Shown here one piece after another: positions 26,135-36,400 of a stretch of DNA of 64,000 nt. The DNA comes from Zygnema circumcarinatum (lineage: Eukaryota > Streptophyta > Zygnematophyceae > Zygnematales > Zygnemataceae). Every line of letters starts with the position of its first letter. Position 1 is the first letter of the stretch. A model generated the notes under the pieces. The model searched no databases. It worked only from the letters and a program-made list of their open reading frames with translations, and was not told where the DNA came from. The position numbers and the translations under genes are program-made. Where the stretch lies: assembly GCA_037447605.1 (NCBI GenBank), contig CM074814.1, forward strand, positions 571,716 to 635,715. Direction: 5' to 3'.

Positions 26135-28666
26135 ATGTCTGCCGCCTGCAGCCCGGCATGCCTTCCGGCAGAGTTCATTGTGGTTCGGCACGGGGAGACG
26201 ACATGCAACGCTGCCGGCATCCTGCAGGTATGCCTTTCTGCGTTTTGGCGGTTTGTATCTGTTGGACTCGATTATGTCCAAACATCTTTTTTTTTTGCGG
26301 ATGTAGTCACTATTTTTGATACTCAAGATATCGTATTTGAATGATTTCCTTGCTGGGATGAATCAGATATTAGGGTTGCAAAATGTAATGGAAAATGCTC
26401 CGCGGCTCAGTCGGGTAGGATAAACATTTTTGTCAAGTTCAACGTGAAGCTCTGGGATTATGCTGGTCATGATGATGACGAGGTCAAACGTTGAGATTTT
26501 CAGGATAGGATGGAGGACAGCGTAGTGAGTAAGTGGTTAATGTTTGTGAAAAGAAAGAGGCATTCCCGGTGATGGTTGGATGTTTCAGACTGATTTTGAA
26601 GAGTCCTTTATTTAGGTTGTACGGGTTAGGGTTAGGAACATCAATAATCAAGGCTGGAAAGTTGATGCGCGGTTATTGCTCTGACTTTCAGGGCCAAATG
26701 GATTCAGAACTGAATGCTGTGGGGCGGCTTCAAGCAGTGGCGGTGAGCAGGGCCTTGCTTTCAGTTGGGAGGAAATCGGAGTTTGTAACGTTGTTGCGAA
26801 AAATCTGTTTCATTTGGATGTCAATATTAGATCTGGAACCAGAAAGTATAACCTTTACAAACCTCGCATCTCAATCGTTTTAGGTCATTCAAGTCGACTT
26901 CCCCATTTGGCGACATTCTTTGTCTTCTTCCGCTTCCGCTCCGTTCCTTGTCTAATAAGCTTGAGAATGCAGCGTTTTCTGTGTCCGATGCTATTCCTAT
27001 GGTAGGTCATTTGTGGCCGGCTCACACTGGTTCTACTTTTTGTCTTTGTTCGGGTGCATTCGATGGCGACGCCATCGTGAGGTCAATGCATATCCACATT
27101 TCACCTCTTTATGTTTAAGAATGTGATAATGTTTGCTTGCTGCACCGTGTGATGTACAGTATAGGTGGCAGAGCGATTGGCGAAGGGAGACCTGCCCTTC
27201 AGTGCCATCTATTCTTCTGATCTTCGACGCGCCTCTGACACTGCAACAGAGATCGCAAAGCTCACTGGCCTCCAGGTGACTTCCTGATGTGTCATGAATT
27301 AACTTCATTCTCAGCATTGAGAAATACTTAAGTGTGGCGTGACTTTCATTTGCGCAACAAAATGATTCATGGAGAGTGTCCGTTGATGATCTATGAAATG
27401 TAGTGGTGTGGTAGCTTCCAACTTCCAGTTTACGAAACACGTGACTGCTTATGGTTTGAAAGAGGCCATCGACTCCTGCCCTGCCTCGATTGCACCATCA
27501 ATATCCCTTCCACTACTTACTAATCCCTCTATTTCTACCCCAAAAGTATTCTTCAACCCTTCGAGCAGTTCATCGTGTTCAGTGTGAAACATCATTATCA
27601 CATCGCGTTGTGTGAATTTGCAGGTGGCTAAGGATAAGGGCCTGCGGGAGCGTCACTTAGGACTATTACAAGGGCTCACACTTAGAGAGGCAAGAGTGAT
27701 GCACCCCAAGGCTTACCAGGCATTCATGTCACGTAAGGCGGACACAGTCATTCCTGTAAGAAAGCTGCTTCCGCTGATTCTCTTCATGAAGATGACTTCT
27801 GTGTAGTCAGAGATTGAGTCTTGTGCGCTCATGCAAGTCTTTTCTGTTTGTGGCACGGAATAGATGTCTGTGTTTACAACTTGGACCGATACTGATACTT
27901 GGATGTTTGTCCTGTCGCTTTCCCAGGGAGGGGGGGAAAGCAAGGAAGGTCTTCATCAACGTGTAAAGCAAACTATGGAAAGGATTGCCAAGAACCATTC
28001 AGGTACACCTGCACTGCTTTTCAACACTTCTTGAGGGCCCCCTCGTCCTTGGCTTCTGAGAAGGTCATGATGTTTGAGCTGCATGTTGCATGGTTCTTGC
28101 TGGAGATTGTCAAGGGTCTGGACTGTACCTTAAATGTTGATCTAGGATGTAAGGAAAGTGATTGTAGCAGTACAATATCCGCTGTGTTAATCGTGTAGTC
28201 TGACACTACTTAGACGGAAGTTCCTTTATTTGAAGGAGAAAGACACACATGCGATGTTCCCAGGAGCTAGAATCGGCCTTTTCAGCAACAAATATACCGA
28301 ATTTTGCAGTTTTGCAATTAACAAAAGGCTTTTAGTTGTCCTGAAGGCATGTCTCTGAAGCCTAGTCAGACCCAACTCAGTTTTGCTTCAAAATCTGTAG
28401 TAGTCCCTTGCTGTTTATGAATTTACCTTATTGTCATGTGTGCAGGAGAGCGCATAGTGGTAGTAAGCCACGGGGGCGTAATGAATTGCTTCTACGAAGA
28501 GGCAACAGGCTTGCCACGTCCTCAAAAGGTGGTGAATGCATCCATCAATGTTCTGCAGATTGCGAATGGGGAAGAGTGGAGCATCATATCTTGGGGAGAT
28601 GTGAAGCATTTGGAGGGGGTGAGCTTCCTAACAGATGCTTTTGGAGGAGGTAGTGACTCAGCCTAA
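26135..28666 (+). CDS. Histidine phosphatase family protein (phosphoglycerate mutase-like, At3g50520 type)
   Basis: Six exons: 26135-26227, 26692-26742, 27165-27275, 27624-27755, 27927-28002 and 28446-28666 (684 nt, 227 residues). The catalytic motif VVRHGETTCN lies at residues 16-25, with the phospho-accepting His in RHG. GQMDSELNAVGRLQA, IYSSDLRRASDTATEIA, LRERHLGLLQGLTLREA and VVVSHGGVMNCFYEE supply the remaining active-site Arg, Glu and second His. NASINVLQI, WGDVKHLEGVSFL and a FGGG tail match the plant group. The substrate is not known from the sequence; related proteins are small-molecule phosphatases rather than proven glycolytic mutases. The exon 3 acceptor is TATAG at 27160-27164, since the CAG just before it would break the frame. 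Intron 2 holds a copy of the dispersed palindromic element (27056-27090). Confidence 0.93.
27056..27090 (-). repeat. Dispersed palindromic element, copy c (intronic)
   Basis: Core CGATGGCGACGCCATCG, then TGAGGTCAATGCA, in inverse orientation to copy b. Lies in intron 2 of the mutase-like gene, about 75 bp before exon 3. Confidence 0.65.
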
Positions 28667-28791
28667 AGTTGTTTATGAGACCAAGTATGGGGTATGATCT
28701 ACGAGGCTCTGATTCTGAATCCTAGAAGCCCAAACCTCGTATCAGGTGGGTACTTTCATTTGGGATCATTAGGTCATAACTATGTATTCAT

Positions 28792-29456
28792 TTATGAATA
28801 AGCAAAATTGGACTCCCCATTGAAGCGCTGAAAGACACTGCCACATTTTTTTCTGATTTGCCACCAGCGGAGTATTTTTTCTCGTAGTTCAGCACAGTAG
28901 CGTGTAAGAGCTCTCGAAACTTCATTACTCGCTTCCTGAAAATCATGAGGCTGTGCGAGAGAGCTATCATACGAACCAGTCATGGTATCCTTGGAAGAGA
29001 TGTCACGTTCAAGCACGGATAGATTTGATAGGGCTTGGTCCTTCTCGGCTTTGAATCTCCCCACGTCAGGGGGGGGCTTTGAATCTCCCCGCGTCCCCTG
29101 TGAATCTCCCCAGGGTTTCAACTCCAATCGGATATCTCGAGTTCCACCTGAAGATGACCGACAGATTTTTGGTAGTTCCTCACCATTTCTTCCTCCCTTG
29201 CGAGATATTTGTTGTACTGACCTTCTAAAACTTCTCGTTCTTTCTTATACTTTTCCATCGATAACCGACCTCGCTCTTCTTGCTTGTTGGCAATCTTTTG
29301 CAATTGAATCAACTCCCCGTCCATCACACCTATGTTTTCATTCAAATCCGTCAGCTGCTTCTCCAAACATGCGAGATCAAATTTTTCAATTCTTTCTCGA
29401 ATCTCACTGCCTGCCACATCCTTTCAAATTTCGACGGCAGCCCCTTGATCTCCTCC
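28792..29456 (-). pseudogene. Coiled-coil protein gene, apparently frame-disrupted
   Basis: An ATG at 29456 opens MEEIKGLPSKFERM. The long coiled-coil frame that follows (29118-29417, containing EIRERIEKFDLACLEKQL, ENIGVMDGELIQLQKIANKQ and EVLEGQYNKYLAREEEMV) is in another frame with no ATG of its own. A third segment (28792-29127, containing RFKAEKDQALSNLSVLERD and ALTRYCAELREKILRWW) is again shifted. Two frame changes and a triplicated TTTGAATCTCCCC block (29052-29115) lie between them. Short unrecognised introns could rescue it: CTTCAG|GTGGAA (about 29140) is a donor candidate, but acceptors are poor. The protein family is not recognised. Either a pseudogene or a gene with unusual splicing. 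Confidence 0.45.
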
Positions 29457-30531
29457 ATTCCCGTTTCATTTAGCCGTGGGCCACGTGGCATCCACGTGGT
29501 GTCCATGTGGCATCCACGTGGTTTCTTCATCGTGCGTCTACCTAAACTGCGGGATTTTCCGTAACCCTAAAGTCCGCCACGTGTGAAACTCGCAGTTGCT
29601 TTCCACTTTTTTCGAAGGCGCCGGGGCAGCCGTCGGCCAATCGACCACCACGTGTCACCGCTCACAGCTCAGGCCCAATCGCATCGCTAACGGCGATTCC
29701 CAACGTCCGACGTGGCATCCTGCGAGTGGTTCGCGGAATTCTGGTTTTGTGGATTCCGAAGCCCTTTGGTCGGAAAAAACGGGGAAACGAAACCACGAGT
29801 GAAATGGAGGACTGCCTGAATGGGAGTTTTTGTGCGTTTTTTGAGGGTCCAGTTTTCTTCAGCTGGTTGAAGCTCCAGAGTTGGAAACTGGGGCGGAGAG
29901 TTTTTCAACGTTTTAGGGTTTTAGGATTTCCTTCATGTGAACTCGTTGGCAAACATCACCTGCACCTTCTATCGCAAGGGGCTGGTGTTGGGATACTTTT
30001 AGTATTTTTTTTAGGAATTTGAATGTTTTTAAACTGTTTTTAAGGAAGAACTTCACTTCTGTAAAGTAGCTCAGACGTTCATTGGAGATCTATGTCGTAG
30101 ACGAGAACCACCAAGTGATCGAGCACAACTCCAGATAGAACTGTAAGGATGCAAAACCAGTACCTTTTTCGCTCTTTGCTCTTCCCCTCATTTTTATGAA
30201 ATTTAAAATTATGAAGGTGACTATGGTGCCGACACTTCAAGCCATTTCATGGATCAGATTTTAAAAAAGGAAGAGCATTTAGCGTTCAGCATCTTCCTCT
30301 TCAACAGCAGAGATGAACCCCCTCCCTCTACAGGTTCCAAAGCCTTTGGCAAAACATTTGTACACACCCTCGTGGCAGTCGTGCCATTTATTCATTATAA
30401 CCGGGAGAAAAGGAAAAAAAAAAAAAAAACAAATAAACAGAATACACTCTCCACTCACAAACTTTAAAAAACTAAAGCAAAATCTAACTCCTTTCACTTC
30501 ATTTAGTTCAGTTCTCCTCCGTTCCGTTCGG
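29457..30531. other. Intergenic region between the coiled-coil locus and TAP38
   Basis: Holds the CCACGTGG array (29481-29521), two further ACGTG sites (29577 and 29648) and CCAAT motifs (29638, 29674). An A-rich tract on the plus strand at 30417-30432 lies on the TAP38 3' side. No gene supported. Confidence 0.6.
29481..29521. promoter_or_regulatory. Tandem G-box array (CCACGTGGCAT units)
   Basis: Four 11-12 bp units, CCACGTGGCAT / CCACGTGGTGT / CCATGTGGCAT / CCACGTGG. Three have the perfect G-box and one is mutated (CATGTG). It sits 25-65 bp upstream of the coiled-coil start codon. The even spacing of about one helical turn suggests either a real promoter array or slippage. Confidence 0.55.
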
Positions 30532-31658
30532 TCACGTTGACAAGGACGGCTGTAACTGAATCACGATTAGGGTTATGTTGTCATCCCCCTTCCGTTCCGT
30601 CAGTGCGAACTGAACTAGCGAGTCACATGCTCTCTGCATGTCTCCGTGCTCCTTGAGCTTCACCCGCAGAAACCGCGCTGCTTCTGAACTCTTCACTGCA
30701 TCCCACAGCCCATCGGACGCGAGCATAACAAACTCCGCATCGTCAGGAACCTCTAAGCACTTCACATCAGGCAGGGGCGTAATCCACTCCGTGTCGGTCC
30801 TCATCTTTGAAGCAAACCTCGTGGTCCACCTCCCCTTCTTTATTCCCTGCAACAACATCTCCTTCCTTCTTGTCTTATACATGGAGTTTCCAAACGCACG
30901 GGACACTGCTAAAAACCCACACACACGCCCTCCTTTCACCCACCCTCCCGCCTTTGTGATCCTCTCTACCTCTGCCAGCGCCATTTGACTGTCCCCCCCA
31001 AGTCTATGGTCTTCACAGAGGTCCTGAGTCTCCCCTGCCCGGCAAAGCACAGCCCGTGAATCCCCCGCATGGGCGAGCACAATTCTATCCTTTCTCACAA
31101 ACATCGCTGAAGCTGTGGACCCTGCATCCTGCTCCATAGCACCTTCCAGTCCTTCTTGAAAGGCTAGCAACCGAGAGTCAGTTCGCAGGAATGCCTGTGT
31201 GAGAGATTCCTGCAAGCTGGATATGGTTTCCTCCTCAAAATCCTTTTCTAGGGCTTGACCTCCATCTAGAGCTGCCAAACATTCCGCATACAGTTCTTGT
31301 TTAAGGAACTGAGAAGCTGAGTGGCCTGCATGGCCATCAAATACCCCAGCGAAGACAAATCCAAAGGGAGCATCCTCAACTACGATTAATTCATCCTCCA
31401 TTTCCTCCCTCCTTCCCTGCACCGTTACCCAAGACACGGCCAGCTGTCCCTCTGCGGTTGGTTGGCTTGCCTCCAGCACTGCTTGCGGCCTCCCTCCCAT
31501 ATTCCCCCCTCTGTTCCTTTCCTCTTTTTGGGCCACAACAGGGAGCACATTGTGTGATGGCAGTGAAACTGCCGGGAAACTTCCGTCAGAATTACATTGG
31601 AAGGAAGCGGTGGCTTTGCAGATTGGGGTCTTCGGAGGCGACGTTTTGGAGATAAAGC
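30532..31658 (-). CDS. TAP38: Chloroplast PP2C phosphatase, TAP38/PPH1-like
   Basis: One long exon with no introns across the whole catalytic domain, unlike its neighbours. PP2C motifs occur in order: QGRREEMEDELIV (metal-binding Glu-Asp), FVFAGVFDGHAGHS, STASAMFVRKD, LAHAGDSRAVL, VCGFLAVSRAFG, FVMLASDGLWDAV and GDDNITLIV. The metal-binding aspartates are present. The wording, especially KEHGDMQRACDSLVQFAL and GGWVKGGRVCG, matches TAP38/PPH1, which dephosphorylates LHCII and drives state 2 to state 1 transitions. The frame is open upstream of the first in-frame ATG (31500) through a Ser/Pro-rich stretch to an acceptor-like AACAG at 31659, so a first exon with the transit peptide is probably missing. 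The stop is TGA 30532-30534. The C-terminal thylakoid-anchoring helix of the Arabidopsis protein is not seen, so anchoring may differ or lie in an unrecognised exon. Confidence 0.85.
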
Positions 31659-34034
31659 CTGTTGGGCATAGTCATACCACAGATGGTAGAAAAATGTCAG
31701 GGAGCACTGCACACTTGACCAATTACAATTCATAGAGGATGACCTTCCAAAGGATTTTGTAGACCTGTCCTGTGTGTGTGTCCAGTCCAATTAAAGTGTT
31801 TTCCAATAAGTTGTTGAGTTTACTTCCTTCCTTGTTCCAAACATTTTGCTTTTTGAAGCCCTTACGAGGTAAACATCTTGTGGAAGAGGGTAGCAACAAT
31901 GGGTAAGGTCATTCTCAGTATTGGCTATCTTAACCACAGCCCTTGCCTTTTTTCCCCAGCAGATTGGTTATCAAACGAGAAATTAGCACCAAAGCCCCGA
32001 AAGACCACAGGGCTTTCCTTTTCTCGACAACAGCACACAGTGACCTAGAAATGGCAAACGTGTATGACAGGGTTTTGCATATGGATCTTGATCCGATTCT
32101 AAGCAGTGAACTTTCTGAAATTGAAGGCTGATTAGATTTGAAATGGGTCAAAACGGACGAGCAAAGGTACATGCATGTACACATGGGTCCAACTTTACTA
32201 TTGATAACGGCACGTGTCCATGATCCACCGATGAGAAGAATGCAGACAATGGGCCAAAGAAAGCAAGACGTATGATGAAGCAGCAAGGTAAGAAAGATAC
32301 ACGGCTCCTTTCCCAAGCCCAAATTCCTCTCTAATAGACGCAGGTGATTCTGCTGTTCTATAGAGGGATGGAGGAACGAAGGAGACAGGATACGAGGGAG
32401 AAGGGACGAGAAAAGCGAGGGAAAGAGGGAGAGAAGAAAAGGAGAGCGGAAGAGAGAGAGAGGATGTGCTAGTGCATACAAAAGAGGAGATGGCAAGAGG
32501 GCGAGGGAAACAAGGAGAACGATGGAATGGGGAGGCGTGGAAAAAAAGAGGAAGGAAAAACAATCACCTGATTGTGATCTCCAAGAATCTGTCCTTACTG
32601 AATTGAGGCTGAAGCTGGTTCCTAGTCCTTGGTTCCGGGTGCTGCAGCAATCACGGAATATGAAATGAAGCAATGAAACAAGGCAAGCAAGGTTGACTAC
32701 AATTCTTCATTCACAAGACTGATTGAAGCCACATCAATTTGCAAGCATTCGGTTCACTCAATTGCATTCACGTGTGCTGATAGAGGACATGATTGCGCTT
32801 TACGGCTGCACTGACGCATATAAACGACAATGCTGTGATCACCACCAAAGCAGAATACAACTAAAGTTTGGAAAATTTGAATTCCTTGACAGACGTTTGC
32901 TTTCATTTAATAGACTTGAGCTTGTTAAGAGATTTGCTCACAACCGCGCCGTACTACAGTCCTGCAAGCCATGCATGACTGCAAATATACATCATCATGC
33001 AGCCTAACATTCCAGAGGAGCCTATTACACATGAAAAAAACTAGTTCTTTCAAAAACTGCGCAATGCAGCTCACGGCTACAGCTAACGAACTGCTCCAGA
33101 CCCTATAAGCTACAGCAATCTGAACAATGGCGGATTCTTGAGACCTCTCTACGCCCATAAGGGACCAGACAGACTCCTTACAAGGAATATGCGATGTGGC
33201 CTCCACAGAGAAAATGCTGTTGACAGGCTGCCATGGCTACCATTGCTGGATCAGCAGTCAAACCACGCTTCCCTGCTCACAAAAGAACGTTAAGGAGGGA
33301 TCCAAGTCCACTGCCTGTCGACCTCTAAGAGTTTGAAGCCAAAGGGAGGCCTGATTAGCGAGCTGCACACGGACAAGCGTCTGCCATGGATTCTTGCCTC
33401 CGCTTTTTGCTGCTTTCTCCCTTTTAGGGTGAAGCCGGGAAAGGGAAAGGGCCGGACAAAGGAGGGAGGACGCTTCTTTGTCGCAGTTCCAGCTCTTGTC
33501 CCGTGGAACAGGAAGATCAAAACAAGCATAGGGAGCGTTTGCTCACATGTAAAACAATTTTCGTAAGAACTGCAAAAACTGCGAGGCTCGACATGGAAGA
33601 GCGTAAATACGGACATAGATCAGGACATTTTTTCGTCGCTGTGCGCTTTTACTCAAACAACGACCACTTACAAAACGTCACGTGTACTATTTTGACACGT
33701 GACAGATAACAATTGGAAAATTTGCGAGTTAAGTTCACAATGAAAAGGCCACCTTGAGTTCACGTGCAAAATAAAGCGTACAGGCATTGCGTTCGCTGTC
33801 TGACTGGCCGTACATAGAGAGGATAACGTACGGTCCGCTGGCAGCGACACGGTTCCATGCTGCGCCCGGCGGCCTATCAGGGCACGGGCCCAGAGGCTTA
33901 TCCGTTCGATGTGCCGCAGTTGGCAGTAAAACGACATCTGGCGAATTTTTTGACAGGGTATTTTCTATGTTAGATCCAATACTATCTCGATATTCATTGG
34001 AAAATGACGATACAGTAATATCGATTTAAAAGAT

Positions 34035-34337
34035 GCTGACGATACTGACGATATGGACAATACTGACAATATAATCGTTTCTGACGATATGTACGATATT
34101 GACACTATGGACGATATAGACGATACTTACGATATGAACGATATTGACAATATGGATGCTATTGACGATATGGACAATACTGACGATATGGTCAATATTA
34201 TAGATATGTACGATATTCAATATATGAACGATACTAGCGATGTGGATGATACTGACGATATGTACAATACTGACGATATGGACGATATTGGCGATATAGG
34301 AGATTTTGGCGATATTGGCGATGTGGACGATACGGCT
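34035..34337. repeat. GAYGATATGNAC minisatellite
   Basis: About 300 bp of a 12-15 bp unit of type GACGATATGGAC / GACAATATGTAC. The period is a multiple of three, so an Asp/Met-rich frame stays open, but coding is not supported. It follows a GATAC-rich stretch similar in flavour to DNA near 25.9 and 60.1-60.6 kb. Confidence 0.9.
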
Positions 34338-34510
34338 GGTTGTCGATTTGTTGCAGCAGACGTCGATCGCATCTTACGGCTGCGACTCCGTTTTGTATGG
34401 AAGGGAGTGGTACAGCTGACGTTGATTGCATCGTGCGGATGGAGCTGATTCCCAAGTATGGCTCCGACGGCCGCTCCCGTTCAAAGTGATCGGGGCCCAA
34501 ACCAAAAAAA

Positions 34511-34540
34511 CCATCGCCATAGTGAAATCAATGCCACATC
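34511..34540 (-). repeat. Dispersed palindromic element, copy d (partial)
   Basis: CCATCGCCATAGTGAAATCA then ATGCCACATC, the reverse complement of the element head with a few changes. Confidence 0.6.
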
Positions 34541-36400
34541 CCCGCCCCTGAAACCCGAAACGGTTTCTTTCCTTTGGGAAAAATGGGGGTGCACGTTTCT
34601 CAGAAGAGGAGACTCGCTCAATTTCAGAGGGTTGCTAACTTCCGCATGAAGGACACATCTTTTTTGGCAACGCAAATTTGTTATCACAAACGCAGCAAAC
34701 TGTCATTGGTTCCTGAATTGGAATTGCGCTGTGGAATTGTACGACAGAAGCAAAGCAAACGACAGCCAGACATTAGGCATTCGCATGCATTCCTTAAGGT
34801 TGCATGTGGAGGGTATTTTTCGTCAGCCGACTTAATGTCTCCACAGCATTGGGATGGTCTGTGTCCGAATCGACTAACACCACTACACAATTGAGCACTG
34901 AAAATTCGAGACTTCTGTGGGCAGGTCCCCCACCCAACAGGCGAGGTATAAGATGCAAAATATTTTTTGAGTCACGGTAGGACGTAGGAAATTAAGTACT
35001 TCAAAAGTCTTAACTACTGTACACTTTCCCTAACTCCAATCACTCACCGCAACTGTTACAATCAAACACTGAGAAGTGACACTTCAACATAGGAACTTCC
35101 GTACGCAGTACCGCTCACAACGTTTTGACCTCCGCCAAGGCAAAAATGAAAGACTTCAAAGTACTTTATGCGTACATTTAGCCAATTTCTAGGAATATAG
35201 AAAGCCCATCCTACACAAGGCCATCCTACGAGAATGTTGCGAAGACATGGCCTGACTTCACAACCAAACAACACAAAACAACAAAACTAAGAATCCCTTA
35301 CCAATCGCAGGGATGCTTTAAAGTAGGCGCTACTCTGCTTGCGCTGTCAATCGACACTGAAAGGAAGAACGTAGAGAGCTCACGAACTAACGCGTGAAGT
35401 CCTACACCAGTCATGTAGGATCACTGCCCTGCAGCAACAGTCGTATGGCTGCATACACATGACAGCCCACAGCAACATCTGCTCCGATGCTAGTGACAGT
35501 CGAATTCACTAAATGAATCTTCATGCATGTCTAAGTATAAACTATTTTATACTGTGAAACTGCGAATAGAGTGCATGCATTACCTACTCCTTCATCTGTC
35601 CAGAATGCGCACGAGCCAGCCCCTGTAGTGATCCCAAGATAGAACTCTATCTAAATGGCATACACAACATCACCTGAATAAGACAGAAACACGAAGTAGA
35701 CACAGACACGAGTCAGGTTAGTAGGAAAATGAGCTGACATATGAAGGCGAGTGATTATGTTCAGCAAGCTCCTAGGCTCGTCTGCCTCGCAACATGGATC
35801 ACGGCTCAGCCCCTCAACCTCACCTCACAAATGCAGCAATGAGCTTATCTCTCATCTCATCCCAGCTATAGATGTCTCACATATGGCTGCACCACATGAT
35901 GCTCACCCACGTATATCATGCATGATGCGTGATGTTTTAATGTGCATCCTATGTGTATGGAGTCCTGGTGAGGAACGTGTTATGTGATAGAGAAGCTCAC
36001 CTTTTTTTGCTGATGCGCCTTCATCGGCTGGTGCAGTTCCACGACCAAGAGCTAGTTGTAGCATCCATTTCCATCAAGGATTGAAGGGGTTGGTGATGTC
36101 CATATCGAAGGCCACAAGGATCACGATTGCAGAAATGATGGCAAGCCAAATCAAGGCTGAGCCTGCCCCGTAAAAGTCGAGCCCTCACCATGCTCACATA
36201 AGTCTTTCCCTGAGATTCCTAAGAGATGAGAAGGAGCACTTTCTTGACCCTCGCATGATACAAACAGCAACAGGAACGAAGTCCTTGAGGGCAATCAAGG
36301 ACAGTTACACATCATGAGGCCACAAACTTGTGAAACGTGACCTCGACTAGTACTTAAGAAATTGATGACCTCGTGGGATACTGGAGTAGGTGATGACCAA

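Larger units (their letters stand above)
31659..36400. other. 4.7-kb gene-free stretch
   Basis: No gene is supported. Seen: a GA-rich tract (32360-32520), GTACGG palindromes (about 33810), an Asp-codon-like minisatellite (34035-34337) and element copy d (34511). The upstream exon of TAP38 should lie in the first part but was not found. Confidence 0.55.

Noticed and set aside
31425-31790. 121-codon minus-strand frame beginning with Met upstream of TAP38
   Set aside because: It is in a different frame from the phosphatase and overlaps its coding sequence; treated as a shadow. The true first exon of TAP38 was not found.
33290-33616. Basic minus-strand frame resembling a small ribosomal protein
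   Set aside because: Only loose composition similarity (KKRPPSFVRP); no family motif or splice support.
34053-34448. Asp/Met-rich open frame of 131 codons
   Set aside because: The period of the GACGATATG minisatellite is a multiple of three; the sequence is non-coding in character.
34574-34894. 106-codon plus-strand open frame
   Set aside because: No family resemblance; lies in repeat-flanked intergenic DNA with no splice context.
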